A stretch of DNA of 64,000 nucleotides from Adiantum capillus-veneris (Eukaryota > Streptophyta > Polypodiopsida > Polypodiales > Pteridaceae). The stretch is taken from contig CM043959.1 of the NCBI GenBank assembly GCA_014529385.2, forward strand, positions 51,079,253 through 51,143,252, written 5' to 3'. The notes below the pieces were generated by a model. That model searched no databases and had not been told where the DNA came from. It saw nothing but the letters and a program-made list of their open reading frames with translations. A program made the position numbers and the translations under genes. Within the stretch, counting starts at the first letter, position 1. Every line of letters starts with the position of its first letter. Shown here one piece after another: positions 1-10,954 of the stretch.

Positions 1-731
1 CATTTTCCAAAAACCCCATGGACTGTACATTTGCCTCATTGGAATTTACACTGAAAATTCCACCAGTGAAAAGAGGCAACAAAGTGTCATAAATGTCATG
101 TGAGCTTACATTAATGTCCCTAGTATATGATAGCAAGGGCTGAACAGAATCTTCCACAAACACATCTCGTGAGACCAAGATACGCTTAGTTTGCGGATGA
201 TACAACCTGTAACCTTTGCTTTTAGCACTATAACAAAAAAAAAAAAACATTTGATAGCATTATCATCCAATTTTCTACGCTGCGTTTGTGGCACCAAAGC
301 ATATGCCAAACAACCAAAAACACGCATGTGCTCAATAGAAGGCTTTCTATCATGCCATGCTTCTTATGGAGTCAAAGACTGCAAAACTTTCGTAGGACAC
401 CTGTTAAATACATAAGTGGCACACATGATGGCCTCAAGCCAAAACAACTGCGGCAAAGCTCGACTTTTGACCATACATCGTGCCATTTCCATAAGTGACC
501 TGTTTTTCCTTTCAACCACACCATTTTGTTGGGGTGTATAAGGCACTGAACATTGATGTTTTATCCCATGACTAGCCAGAAATTCATTAATTCATGAGAC
601 ATATACTCCCCCTCTTGATCGGAAAGGAGGGTGCCCATAGTACATTTCGAGACATTTCAGCCATAGCCATAAATTGTTTGAAGCACATAAATATTTTGGA
701 CTTCGCTTTAAGTGGATACCCATGCATGCCT
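1..731 (-). pseudogene. copia integrase, C-terminal part
   Basis: This continues the integrase from the other side of the nested element. It shows VYPLKAKSKIFMCFKQF, then LLSDQEGEY with the second catalytic Asp, then PYTPQQNGVVERKN with the catalytic Glu, then VFGCLAYALVPQTQRRKLDD from the region after the core. Frameshifts separate the pieces. Together with 3095-3405 this would cover a near-complete DDE integrase. Confidence 0.85.
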
Positions 732-818
732 TGTTAGGAAATAGGACGTAGCTAAATAGATATTTGAGTAGCTTACTTAATGGAGAGAGACAAATTTTCA
801 TGCACGAGATTATAGAGT

Positions 819-853
<35 letters not shown>

Positions 854-1474
854 ACACACACAATATACGTGGTTCACCCAATGTGGGCTACCCCATGGGA
901 AAGAAGCCACTCAATGGCTTTAGTACTTCAAACAAGAAGTAGGTTACAAAGTGATTATACCCTTAATAGAGCTCCCGCCTTGCTTCACTCTCACCACCTC
1001 ACACCCACCTTGTTGCATCAACTTCACACTCCAAAATGTGTGTAGAAATGGACTCCTTTTATAGGCCAAAAGGGCTGCCTTGTCGCATGAGAGGCAGCCA
1101 TGTGTAGCCGCCCTTGTGTAGACAAGTCCAAATAGTACTCTCCAATCCGCCTATGTGTGGCCATCCTTGAGAAAACAAGTTCGCCTTTGAAATTGGCCAC
1201 CAGCCTTTCTATTCGACCACTAGCCACCGGTCATTGACTATCGGCCACCGACCAACTGACCAAACGATCGGCCGTTTTTCGACCACTTTCGGTCTCCGTC
1301 CGACCATAATATTCCAACGAAGTCAGTCGAGCAAAGCTCGATATTGGCCGTGAAAATTTTGGTTTCCGACGAGTGATTTTTCTTCACGCACGATGGCTTC
1401 TCCTCATAATGGGGGCCTTAAAAATGTGCGTTTACAGAAAACTACAAGGGATAAATCAGGCTCCATACTTAACA
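732..1474 (-). repeat. 3' LTR of the nested copia element
   Basis: 743 bp, starting TGTTAAGTATGGAGCC on the minus strand after the purine tract CAAGTGGAAAAT, the usual copia position. The part from about 1349 to 1474 is repeated at 2968-3094. It contains a (GA)n run at 819-854. Confidence 0.85.
819..854. repeat. (GA)n microsatellite inside the LTR
   Basis: About 36 bp of near-perfect GA repeat with one interruption (AAAG), inside the copia LTR. Confidence 0.9.
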
Positions 1475-1559
1475 ATTTTCCACTTGGAGACTGACCTCCA
1501 AACCAAACCTGTGACTGCTTTCCATCTTGGCTTCTTATCCTTGAATGTCAATTGAAGAT

Positions 1560-2965
1560 GAGCAAAAACTCAACTTCTCCTTGTTGACCACCTTTGTAAA
1601 TATGTCTGTAGGATTTTCACTTGTATGCACCTTTGCTAGCTTTAGTTGTCCCTCTTCCAAAAGAGTGCAGATGCAGTGATATCTCACCCCAATGTGCTTT
1701 GTCCTTGAATGAAAGGCTGAGTTCTTCGCAAGATGGATAGCGCTTTGGCTATCACTGTATAAGACACAATTGTCTTATTTGAATCCAAGATCTTCTAAGA
1801 ATCTGTAAAGCCACAGAATCTATTTGCTTTACTCCGTCATTGCTACATATTCTGCTTCCATGGTAGAAAGTGAAACCACTTTTTGTAGATTTGAAGCCCA
1901 GCTTACTATTGTGCCTCCAATCGTGAAGACATAGCAAGTAGTGCTGCTTCGAGTATCTTTGTCACCTCCCATATCTGCATCAGCATATCCTTCCAAAAAA
2001 ATATCAGTTCCTCCAAAATACAAAGCATTTGTTGTTGTCCCTTTCAGATACCTAAGTATCCACTTCACAGCTTGCCAGTGACCTTTACCTGGCTTGTCCA
2101 TGAACCTACTTACAACTCCCACTGCATGTGCAATATCTGGCCTTGTCCAGACAATAGCATACATAAGAAAACTTACCACTACAGCATATGGAACTTTAGA
2201 CATATAAGCTATCTCCTCTTGTGTCTTTGGACACATATCCTTGGTTAGTTTAAAGTGACCAGCCAAAGGTGTAGAAACCATTTTTGCATTTTGATTGCAA
2301 ACCTTTCTAGTACCTTCTTGATGTAATCCTCCTGAGATAGCTTTATTGTCTTGTACCTTGATATCTTCATACCAAGTATCTTCTTTACAACACCTAAATA
2401 TTTTATTGAAAAAGATTTAGACAGCTCTTCTTTTAGGTCTTTGATGTCCTCCATATTAGCACTTGCAATCAACATGTCATCAACATACAACATTAGGATG
2501 ATGAACTTCCCATCTCCCAAATTCTTTGTGTAGATGCAGTGATCGGAGTTGAATCTTGTGAATCCATAATCCACGATCGAACTACAAGTAACATTGTCTT
2601 GATGCTTGCTTTAAACCATACAAGATCTTCTTTAATCTACAAACCATTTTCTCCTTACCTTTTACTTCATACCCCTTTGGTTGAAGCATGCAAATTTTCT
2701 CCTCTAAGTCACCATGAGGGAATGCTGTATTTACATACATTTTCTCAAGATTTAAATCATGAGTAGCCACAATGATTAAGACAAGCCTAATTGAGTTCAT
2801 TTTTACAACATGAGAAAATATTTCATTGAAGTCAATACCTTTCTTTTGAGAAAACCCTTTTACCACCTTCTTCTTTCTTCAGCTTGTACACCCATTTGTT
2901 CTGAAGTGCCCGCTTACCTTAGGCAACTCAACCAACTCCCATGTTTGGATTCTCGAGACTGACCG
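1560..2965 (-). pseudogene. copia reverse transcriptase and RNase H, broken
   Basis: Reading down from 2965: TWELVELPK (start of reverse transcriptase), VKGFSQKKGIDFNEIFSHVV, LYGLKQASR, then the catalytic LMLYVDDMLIASA near 2490. RNase H follows with VGVVSRFMDKPGKGHWQAVK, STMEAEYVAMTE and, in another frame, YSDSQSAIHLAKN and ENPTDIFTK near 1600-1790. Catalytic residues are mostly present, but at least three frame changes make the gene inactive. RNase H ends about 100 bp before the 3' LTR, as is normal. Confidence 0.88.
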
Positions 2966-2967
2966 TG

Positions 2968-3094
2968 AAAATTTTGGTTTTTGACGAGTGATTTTTCTTC
3001 ACGCACGATGGCTTCTCGTCATAACGGGGGCCTTACAAATGTGCAATTTTAATACAAAAAATTACAAGGGGTAAATCATGATGCATACTTAACA
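2968..3094 (-). repeat. 5' LTR remnant (127 bp) of the nested copia element
   Basis: Matches 1349-1474 of the 3' LTR with scattered substitutions and ends in the same CTTAACA. It abuts the reverse transcriptase coding start directly at about 2965, so this is the deletion breakpoint. Confidence 0.85.
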
Positions 3095-3850
3095 CGCCTG
3101 GAGTAATTATCAATGAAAGTCACAAAGTAAAGGTAATTGCCCAAGGACGGAGTTTGCATGGGTCCACAAACATCACTATGCACAAGCTGCAACCTGCATG
3201 TGGCCCTAACTGAACCATCCTTTGGAAGCTTCAAACGTTGTAGCTTACTTAAAATACAGCCTTTACAAACAGGTTTCACATGTGCTTCAAGAGGTGGCAA
3301 AGAAGAAACCATATTAGATTTTTGCAAATGCAACAAACTAGGAAAATTCAGATGTCCAAAATGTGCATGCCAAAGTTCTGCATCTGAAATAGACTTAGAA
3401 TCCACAACCGCATTTGCAAAAGTCTACCCACACTTGTCATACAAAGTGAGCTTATACAACCCACGATATAAAATGCTAGATGCAACAATTTCATCACCGA
3501 ACTTGAGATCATGTAGTGTACATCTGTCATTCACAAATTTCACTACAAGTACAAGTCTAGCAAGTGAAGATACAAACAAAAGATTCTTCTTGTCGCAGGT
3601 ACATACAATGCATCAACAAGTGTGAAAGAACTATCATTTGTAGCAGTAAGCACAATCTTTCCAACTCCCTTAACATGATGAGAGGCATTGTTGGCACAAG
3701 TGACTGAATTCCCATGAGGGACATCCTTGAGAGAGGTAAACAAGTCATGATGAGAGGTAATGTGATTTGTAGCACCACTTCAAAGTACCACACTTGAGCA
3801 TTTGCAGCCTGACAAACGTGCATCTTCGACATAAGGATCATAAGTGCACT
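3095..3850 (-). pseudogene. copia protease, pre-integrase and N-terminal half of integrase, broken
   Basis: The SGATNHITSHHDLF segment near 3720-3790 is the copia retropepsin site, one frame away from the preceding W-Y-F. The segment ending near 3540 matches the link between protease and integrase. At 3405-3095 come the GAG-pre-integrase motif (ELWHAHFGHLNFPSLLHL, with two His and C-K-G-C) and the integrase start containing H-S-D-V, the first catalytic Asp. The frame stops at 3095, where the nested element inserted after NYSRR. Confidence 0.82.
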
Positions 3851-3974
3851 CTGCACTAAAAGCCTATTCTGCATCAACATCAGCATCACACTCTCCTTTC
3901 ACAGAAGACTCAACAATAGATGCATTTGTAGTGGAACCAACCTCTTTCTTCTTAGCCTCTTTGGCCATCAACTT

Positions 3975-4864
3975 AGGACACTAGTTGATCAAGTGATCAC
4001 TAGCTTTACAATAATGGCAACGCATCTTTTTTTTGCCCTTATCACCAAAATTCCCAGAAAATTTTTTGCCAGTAGAAGAATTAGGAACATGTGATTTACC
4101 ACTCGCAGAAGAACCATGAGAAGTGGCTACATTGTTGTTACCACCTTTTCTTTGAGGAGCAATAAAGGCATGTTCAATTGCACGTTGTCTAGTCCTATTT
4201 TTTTGTGGAAAGTGACTCTTGCAATAGTAATGTGCATAATGCATCAAACTTGACAACTTATGGATTTCCTTAGGTCATGAGTCTCCAAGTACTAGCAAAA
4301 GTTTGGTAAGAATCTGGCAAAGCATCAAGAACAGTCTGCACAAGGCAACTATCAGAAATGACTTCGCTTGCAGAAATAAGTTGCTCATTGATATCCTTGA
4401 CACCAGCAAGGAAAGTATCCATGTCATCTTCCTCATGCATAATCTTTGACTCTAGCTCTTTATGCAGTAATGCAAATTTTTTCTCATTGCGACTTGCATA
4501 AAGACCAACCAGAATATCTCAAGCTTGTTTTGCAGATTTTGTTGAATGAATGTGAGGAGTAATAGTGCGCTTCACAAACAACGCAATCAATGCATGAGCT
4601 TGCGCATCTTTTACATCGCAACGAACTTGCTCAGCCGTAGGCAAAACAGCTTTGACAGCAGCAATTTTCCACCAAAACTTGCAACATCCTCAACATCGCC
4701 TACATCCTTAGAACCAGGACGTACATCAATACCCTGCACAATGTTCCAAACGCCCTTTGACAAAGGACATATTGCATCATGTAAGCCCACATAGGGTAAT
4801 TGTCCCCATCCAATCTATCCTCAGCAATAAACATCTTGAACACGTCTGTGTTGTTGTCAACCAT
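3975..4864 (-). pseudogene. copia Gag, broken
   Basis: The likely start is the ATG at 4864, giving MVDNNTDVFKMF followed by a D-G-D-N-Y-P-M-W segment typical of the Gag N-terminus of copia elements (DUF4219/UBN2 type). The region to about 4260 is Gag-like but frame-shifted. A zinc knuckle (C-H-Y-C-K-A-S-D-H-L-I-N) lies at about 3980-4020. Its last Cys is cut off by an in-frame TAG at 3981-3983 where the family would have Gln. Gag would form the cytoplasmic virus-like particle and bind element RNA. Confidence 0.75.
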
Positions 4865-5176
4865 GGTAAATGCTGCACCTGATGTAAAAACTAACCGAAA
4901 GGAGGAAGAAACAAAGCGGGAATAACACGTGTTATATAGCACAAACGGTAGAAGATTGTAAGGGACTTGTTATGCAAAAAACAGCATTGATAAAAAATTT
5001 GCACAAAATGATGAAATACCGTGTGTAGTACTACCTGTAGTGGAAACAGAGGGCAAAATGAGCCCAAATCAGTAATTTTTTGACTTGTTGACGCTCTCCA
5101 AAGCTCATAAAAACCGAAGAAAGTGAGTATGCGTCTACTGGAGTTGTTGGTGATTAAGCACGGGAGGACGCAACCT

Positions 5177-5188
5177 GCTCTGATACCA
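5177..5188 (-). other. tRNA primer-binding site, initiator-Met type
   Basis: The minus strand reads TGGTATCAGAGC two bases inside the LTR end. This is the usual plant copia primer-binding site, complementary to the 3' end of initiator tRNA-Met, and it fixes the element's orientation. Confidence 0.85.
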
Positions 5189-5190
5189 TT

Positions 5191-5412
5191 TGTTGGTATT
5201 AGGGTTGCACGAAAAACACACACATCTTGGAAAAGACGAAGGAAGCTCAATGCACACAAAAGGAGTGTATTACTTACTGTGCAATGAAAAGATAAGTTAG
5301 TCCTAGAGTGATGGGCGTATATACAATGCACGGGGGAAAAAAACCTCCTAGTTAGGGAAAAAATGCATCGAAGGGTGTTGACACACATCACTACCACATG
5401 TATATGGTAACA
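5191..5412 (-). repeat. Putative 5' LTR of the copia element
   Basis: On the minus strand this 222-bp stretch starts TGTTACCATATACATG and ends AATACCAACA, next to the primer-binding site. The proximal end (5191) is well fixed by that site. The distal end (5412) is inferred only from the TGTT...AACA terminal inverted repeat and the typical TGTTA..ATATA opening of copia LTRs, because the partner LTR is outside the window. Confidence 0.6.
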
Positions 5413-5794
5413 CCTTCTATTGGCTTTAAATGTTTCTTGTTTCAAGACTTAAAAAAGGTTGGAACTTGGATGTGATTTAGGTGATTCTTTTGACATTTTT
5501 TTTTTCATGTTTAAAAGAAACTAAAATAGATTTGGAAACCATTTGCTTACTGGGAAGTTGGTATGGTGTACACTCTCTGAGCTTTTATGATACCTTATAG
5601 TTTTTCAAAGGGGGTTGCATGGTAAACTCAAATTTTTTGACATTTTACACAGTGTTCCTTACTGTGTAAGCTTGGGGGCCATGACTATTGAGGTACGCTC
5701 AGACTTTGGGCCTTATTTTTGTTTCTGGAAGGGAAGGCTATTTATTGCCTCTTACTAATTCTTGTGTAATCTTGGTGTCTTTGAGGCCCTATAT
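5413..5794. other. Unassigned spacer
   Basis: AT-rich sequence between the copia LTR and a gypsy integrase relic. It may be eroded gypsy pol, but no motif can be read in any frame. Confidence 0.5.
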
Positions 5795-6600
5795 CATAAT
5801 GGCTACTTGTTGTGTGAACAAGTGGGTTGAAGCCAAAGCATTGCCATAAAACACTCCAAAATCAACAACAATATTTTTGTATGAGAATATTATTTGCAGA
5901 TATGGATGTCATCGAGATAGTCTCAGATCAAGGTACACACTTCATGAATGAAACACTTCAGATAATGAGTGGGTATTTTCAATTAAGCACCGCAAATCCA
6001 CGCCATACTATCCTCGGTGCAATGGCCATGCAGAAAGCAATAATAAAACCATGAAGAAAATCTTGACAAAGATAGTCCAGAATGTGCCACATCAGTGGGA
6101 TGCAAGCCTTTAGACAACATAATGGGCTTATAGGACTGCCTACAAGGTTACCATGCATTCAAACCCTTGAAAATGGTCTATGACAGAGAGGTAGTAGTTC
6201 CATTGGAGTTTGTAATTCCAAGTCTCAAGTTAGCGGTGGAACATGGTATGGACTTTAACACAAATCTCAAGCAACGCATAGATGAACTATTGCGTTTGGA
6301 TGAGATTAGGCAAAGTGCTATGTTGGAACAAGAAGTTTTTCAGCAAAATAGGAAGCACTTGCATGATAGCAAGAACAAGGTCAGAGAGTTCATACAAGCC
6401 TAGACTTAGTGTTGTTGTGCCAGTTTAAGCTAGGCCCAAAGAAACCCAATTTGACAATAGCTTGGTCAAGACCTTATGAGGTTGATTGGGTCTTCTTGAA
6501 TGGCACAATACAACTCAAGGATCTTTCAAGGTTATTGTTGCCAGATGATGGGCTAGTTGATTTGTAACACAATAACAATCCATACCGTCTTTATAGATTT
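5795..6600 (+). pseudogene. Gypsy (Tat/Athila-like) integrase fragment, plus strand
   Basis: NKWVEAKALP, then YENIICRYGCHREIVSDQGTHF in mixed frames, and HPSP-like remnants before KILTKIVQN. Next come WAYRTAYK and PLEFVIPSLKLAVEHGMD, the usual sequence after the integrase core of Tat/Athila-type gypsy elements. VDWVFLNGTIQLKDL resembles the C-terminal tail. The second catalytic Asp (V-S-D-Q-G-T-H-F) is visible. Stops (TAG, TAA) and frameshifts are frequent. Its orientation is opposite to the gypsy leader and LTR at 7290-8797. Confidence 0.75.
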
Positions 6601-6730
6601 GAGAACCCTACTCATTTTCAAACTCATCTTTCAAGGTTATTGTTGCCAGATGATGGGCTAGTTGATTTGTAACACAATAACAATCCATGCCGTCTTTATA
6701 GATTTGAGAACCCTGCTCATTTTCAAACTG
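6521..6730. repeat. 105-bp tandem duplication
   Basis: The unit starting ATCTTTCAAG at 6521 recurs at 6626, with only a few substitutions over 105 bp. It lies at the end of the integrase fragment. Confidence 0.92.
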
Positions 6731-7289
6731 ATATTGCAGGTTAAAAAGTTTCAAGTTTGGTGTAGATTGTGATGGTCCCGTACCCATTTTGGTTTCTTCT
6801 TTGAAACTAACACTTTTGGATCCCTCAGCCATATAGGTATATGATCTCATCGAAGAAGTATCAAAAAGACTCTCCTCCAAGATCAGCTCTAAGGTAGGTA
6901 TGGTCCCTTGATTGACACTACCCTCGGTTGAAATATGGATTGATTGGTCTCTAACGCTAGGCTTTCTACTTTAATAAAATTTGCTTGACTACAAATATAT
7001 CAAGAAAACAAAGCTTGCAAAACCCTGACCTCTTACCTTTTATGGTGCATTCAGTCCTCCGATCAAAATCAACTACTCCAACTTTGATCCACAAAACGTG
7101 TAAAAAATTCACTTGGTGACTATAGCTTTACAGCCGCTAGGTTAGTCAAAATTAGCTTGATTTAGAATTTTATCGAACTTTTGACACCATTTCTTATTTT
7201 TCTTGTAATTCAACTCTAAATTGAATTTTGAAATCACCACTATGCTCTCAAGGGTTGGTGCTAAATATGGTATCCATATGGACAATTTC
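6731..7289 (-). other. Possible Gag N-terminal relic and gypsy leader
   Basis: On the minus strand a short open stretch (about 6608-6880) has a Ser/Glu-rich start followed by IYKDGMDCYC. This loosely resembles the start of the giant element's Gag at 58700-58970 (IYSDFRGGKCICI). The likeness is weak. The rest is AT-rich with no motif. Confidence 0.3.
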
Positions 7290-8160
7290 TGTGATAGGAG
7301 GTCATGGATCGCAATCCATGTACCCCAGAGTCAGAATCACCTAAAACTTGGTACACAGGTCTCTCACAGCCTCTTGACAGCTGTTAAGTGATTTTTAGGT
7401 GGTTTGATTCCCCTTAGGTCTCCCAAAAGTCACTTTGTTAGTTTGTTTTATGGTTTTTGGTCCCGATTGTCTTTGGCCTTGTTTGAGCCTCTTCTTGCAA
7501 TTTTTTGGTATGCCTGTTTTTGGATAAGTTGTCTGTGTTGGTCTCTGTTACAATTCTGTAAGGTCACAATCCCAAAAACTATCAGGGGACATGGATCGAA
7601 ATCCATGTTCTACCATGTGTGAACCCCAAACTTGGTCAGGTAGTTACTTGAAGTCTATGGAGTTTGCCTATCCACTTATTTTTGGATTTGAACACCTTTC
7701 TCCTTGCTAGAAGTAGACTTTTGTGGTTGCTTGCGGTTTTTAACTTGCAGCTTGTATTTTGGTGTTTTGATTTACCTTTTGTTGTTTTTTGCTATGAGGA
7801 CCTTCACAAAAGTTGTCCCAAATGATTTCAGCTATTCATTGCCCCAATTTTACACTCAGATGCTTCAAGGGGTCATGGATCACGATCCATGTTCCACCAC
7901 ATCTGATCATGGAATCTGGTCAATTGTATGCGTAGATCCTGTAGAGGTCATATTTTCACTTAGTTTTGAATCAGGACACTAAAAAGTCAAAATATCCCAA
8001 TTTTTGTCTATTTCCAAGGTTTTTTGTGTCTTTGCTCTATTTTCCTGATTTGAGTGAGTTTTTTGTGTCAATTTATCACCAAAAGTGTGTAAAACCCTTT
8101 GGTATCAGTTTCTGCCTAATTTGTCTCAAGGGGTTATAAATTGTGATCCATGTTCCTGCA
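7290..8160. repeat. Degenerate tandem array marked by a CATGGATC..GATCCATG palindrome
   Basis: Palindrome cores lie at about 7303-7320, 7589-7606, 7871-7888 and, degraded, about 8137-8152, spaced roughly 265-286 bp. The third, CATGGATCACGATCCATG, has 8-bp arms around a 2-nt loop. The units between share weaker similarity. The array lies between an Asp-type primer-binding site and the Gag side of a minus-strand gypsy element, so it occupies the untranslated leader. Confidence 0.8.
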
Positions 8161-8621
8161 CTTTTTGGCTTGAAACTTTCTACATCAGCTCTCTGTAGCT
8201 CAGCTAATCCCTTTTCTCACTTATTTTTGGGTTTGAATTTGCATTTGTGCTCCAATCATCAAATTTCTAAGATTTCAAAGTTTATGGTCTTGGTAACCAA
8301 AATAAGGTTTGACAGTTTTTTCCTTGATTCTATCAGCTCAATTTGATGGTTATAGATGTTACCTAACCTACTTCTAATTGCAAAATTGAATCCTAAGACT
8401 AAACATCAACAAATATGCAGAATGAAATGCTTTCGTATCTCACTCACAACTCCTAATACTTCTCAAGAGTAGACCTAGCAATTCCTTGACTTCTCGCCTC
8501 TACCAAGCACTAAACCTTGTGTCTAGCTTCCTGACTGCTAAAGTGTAAATGAAGTGGAAATCAAACTCAAAGTCTCAAAGTAAAAAGCTACAACTAGGTC
8601 ACTCACCACCTAAGGATCGTT

Positions 8622-8640
8622 GTCCCCGACAGCGGCGTCA
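8622..8640 (-). other. tRNA primer-binding site, Asp type
   Basis: The minus strand reads TGACGCCGCTGTCGGGGAC, one base inside an LTR end. It matches the Tat/Athila-type site TGGCGCCGTTGCCGGGGA with a few changes, and the equivalent site of the giant element at 61136-61154 with two differences. Confidence 0.8.
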
Positions 8641-8641
8641 A

Positions 8642-8797
8642 TGTTAGCGGGTCATCGTGATGGACATCTACAGCATAGCTTTCTGGCACAAACATAATGT
8701 GAATACTCAAGGAGGTGACTCAGATGGGGTACAGAGACTCTTTGAGGGTGTCAACCTCAAGAAGTGAACCTACAAAATAAAAATATCTCTAGTGCAT
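8642..8797 (-). repeat. 5' LTR of a giant gypsy relative, proximal piece
   Basis: Begins TGTTAGCGGG on the plus strand next to the primer-binding site. It includes GGGTGTCAACCT, comparable with the LTR at 61156 and 63320. It is split here by the chromovirus at 8798, whose target duplication TGCAT is at 8793-8797 and 16612-16616. Confidence 0.7.
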
Positions 8798-9172
8798 TGT
8801 CATAATAACTAATATCTAATTCTCGTGAATGATTTTCTCATGTTAAACTGATCATTTAATATGGGGAAGTGCCAGGCGAGAAAAAGCTAGAATATTGGTT
8901 AAGCTGGCAGACCGGCCACATTAGGGATCCAAAGGAGGGAAAATAGGGATCCAAAGGGGGGCCATCTGCAAAAGAGCTATGTGCAACAATGGGCTCCAAA
9001 GACCTTAGGGTTCAGCCCATTAAGACTTCCAAAATGCTAAGGTTCCAAAATTCAAAGGTTTTGTCCAATGGTCAAAAGCTTAGGAAATTGGATGCTTTGT
9101 GTGTGTCCCAAAAAGTCTTCCCAAGTCCTACAAAGGAGGGGGCGAGCCCAAGAAGGAGGGGATGAGAGAGAA

Positions 9173-9284
<112 letters not shown>

Positions 9285-9810
9285 GATCCCTTTACACAAA
9301 GGGAATGAGGGTCACATGTCCGCTCCCTAGGCCAGATGCCCACAAGGTGTACTCAAATCCTTTTGGATGGCCATGGGGGTGGACCAATGAGAATTAGGCT
9401 AAAGTAAATCTAGTTTAATTAATTTAAAAACACTTACTAAAAGAACCAATAGGTATTAAGCTCTCTAGAAGACTATTGGACAGTCTCCCAAGGGGTCTAA
9501 TGAGCATTCAACAACCCAATGGCTTGCCTGATTCCTATTGGCCAGGAGGCAAAGGGGTCCAATGTGAGTTTAGTTGAATTAATTAATTACCTAAAGCTCT
9601 CACAAAAGGGGAAAGGGGGACACATATCAGAAGACTATCACTTATGCTACTTAACTTTCATTGGCTAAGCTGGGAGAGGTCCAATGAGGTGCTAGGAAGA
9701 GCAAATAGCAACAGGGGTCGACCAAGAGAGAGAGGGGGCTGATTTTTCATGGGAAATTATCCACACACACACACACACACACTCACAAAAGCTCATGTGT
9801 AGAGTAAGAA

Positions 9811-9812
<2 letters not shown>

Positions 9813-9882
<70 letters not shown>
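9813..9882. repeat. (CT)35 microsatellite in the LTR
   Basis: A perfect 70-bp CT run. The same position in the 3' LTR (about 15956-15967) has only about six CT units. A short CA run also lies at 9763-9782. Confidence 0.95.
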
Positions 9883-9886
<4 letters not shown>

Positions 9887-10538
9887 AAGATTTAATGGAA
9901 AGCTTATCACCTACTCCAAGCTTGTGAGAAGGGAGGCCTACACCAACAACTCTTGGCTTTGTGATGAAAATCCAACCAAGAGCCAAGATTCAATGCATGC
10001 TCATCTCTTCTACCATGCTAATTACTAAGCTAAGCTATGCTAATATGAGTGATTATGTGAGGAGATGTACATCTTTCTCGTAACACTACTCCTTCTTCCT
10101 CTCAATCTACTCTCATACCCCGGTAGCTCTCACCATCTCTGAAGGTGTGTGAGGTCTTGGGTCTGAGACCGTGAGGGAATTGATGTTGTGTTTGATAAGT
10201 GTTTTGCTTAGTGCTTGAAGTTTCCATCTTCATTGCACTAGCTAGTATTGAGGGAACACAAAGAATTGTATTGTAAAATGTCTCTCTTGCCATAATAAAA
10301 ATCCTTTTGGAGGGGGGACCGGCTCCATGCAAATAAGGTCCTCAACTGTTGTCAATTGCTTAATTTCTCTCTCTTTTGAAGTATTTTTCTTGCTATCTAA
10401 CTAGGTGTTACACTTTTTGTTGCTCTTTCCACCCAAGCACTCTTGTTATTCTCATTAGGAATCTATTTTAATGAAATGCTCACTATGTTCATGCTATTTT
10501 CCGCTACACACAAGTTACTAGACCATCAAATGTTACAT

Positions 10539-10550
10539 TGGTATCAGAGC
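10539..10550 (+). other. tRNA primer-binding site, initiator-Met type
   Basis: TGGTATCAGAGC, one base after the 5' LTR end. It is the standard site for plant chromoviruses and copia elements. Confidence 0.9.
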
Positions 10551-10954
10551 ACAAGGTTTCTCTTTTCTTGCTCAAGAAGGGAGGGCCTCAAGCTAGCTAT
10601 AAATGGTTGGTATTATTAATTGCATGTGAGTAAGTAGAATAGGGATTTTTCAGCCTTGCAGTGCGCCTGCCTTCGTGTAGATAACGGGGCATCACCATCG
10701 AGAGCTATGGTCTTAATAGTGGAGTCCTACGGGGCTTGCCTACGGCTTAACCACTATTGAGCTATTAGAAGCTTGAAAGGAGCCGGTGTTGTTTTGGTGT
10801 TGAAAGACCCTCTCTTCTATTCCTTGCAATTAATGGTATTCAAGCCACGGGTACAGTAGCTTGAGTGCTTTTTCTAAAGGGGTAAAGAGGTGTAGCAACT
10901 AGGGCTTGAAGTGCCAAAGTACACCTAAAAATTTTACACCTAAAAGTTGTTAGA

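Larger units (their letters stand above)
732..3094 (-). mobile_element. Nested copia element, internally deleted
   Basis: Bounded by TGTTA at 732 and TAACA at 3094, with flanking 5-mers TGCCT (727-731) and CGCCT (3095-3099), a target duplication with one mismatch. It carries a full 3' LTR at the low end, then RNase H and reverse transcriptase, then only 127 bp of 5' LTR. Gag, protease, integrase, the primer-binding site and most of the 5' LTR are missing. The missing part spans LTR interior to reverse transcriptase start. Confidence 0.85.
1..5412 (-). mobile_element. Ty1/copia retrotransposon, decayed, truncated by window edge
   Basis: Minus-strand copia element. From the high-coordinate end it shows a short 5' LTR, an initiator-Met type primer-binding site, Gag, zinc knuckle, protease-like site, pre-integrase domain and integrase. 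Reverse transcriptase, RNase H and the 3' LTR lie beyond position 1. The order protease-integrase before reverse transcriptase is the copia order. The integrase is interrupted at 731/3095 by a second copia element; joining the flanks restores the family pattern of Asp, Asp and Glu positions. The frame has several shifts and at least one in-frame TAG, so it is a dead copy. Confidence 0.88.

Noticed and set aside
4891-5445. 184-codon minus-strand frame spanning leader, primer-binding site and LTR of the copia element
   Set aside because: It crosses the primer-binding site and LTR boundary and has no family motif; it also lies upstream of the true Gag start.
10102-10332. Minus-strand frame recurring in the chromovirus LTRs (10102-10332 and 16187-16420)
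   Set aside because: It is duplicated because the LTR is duplicated; no conserved domain, and the two copies differ at the N-terminus.
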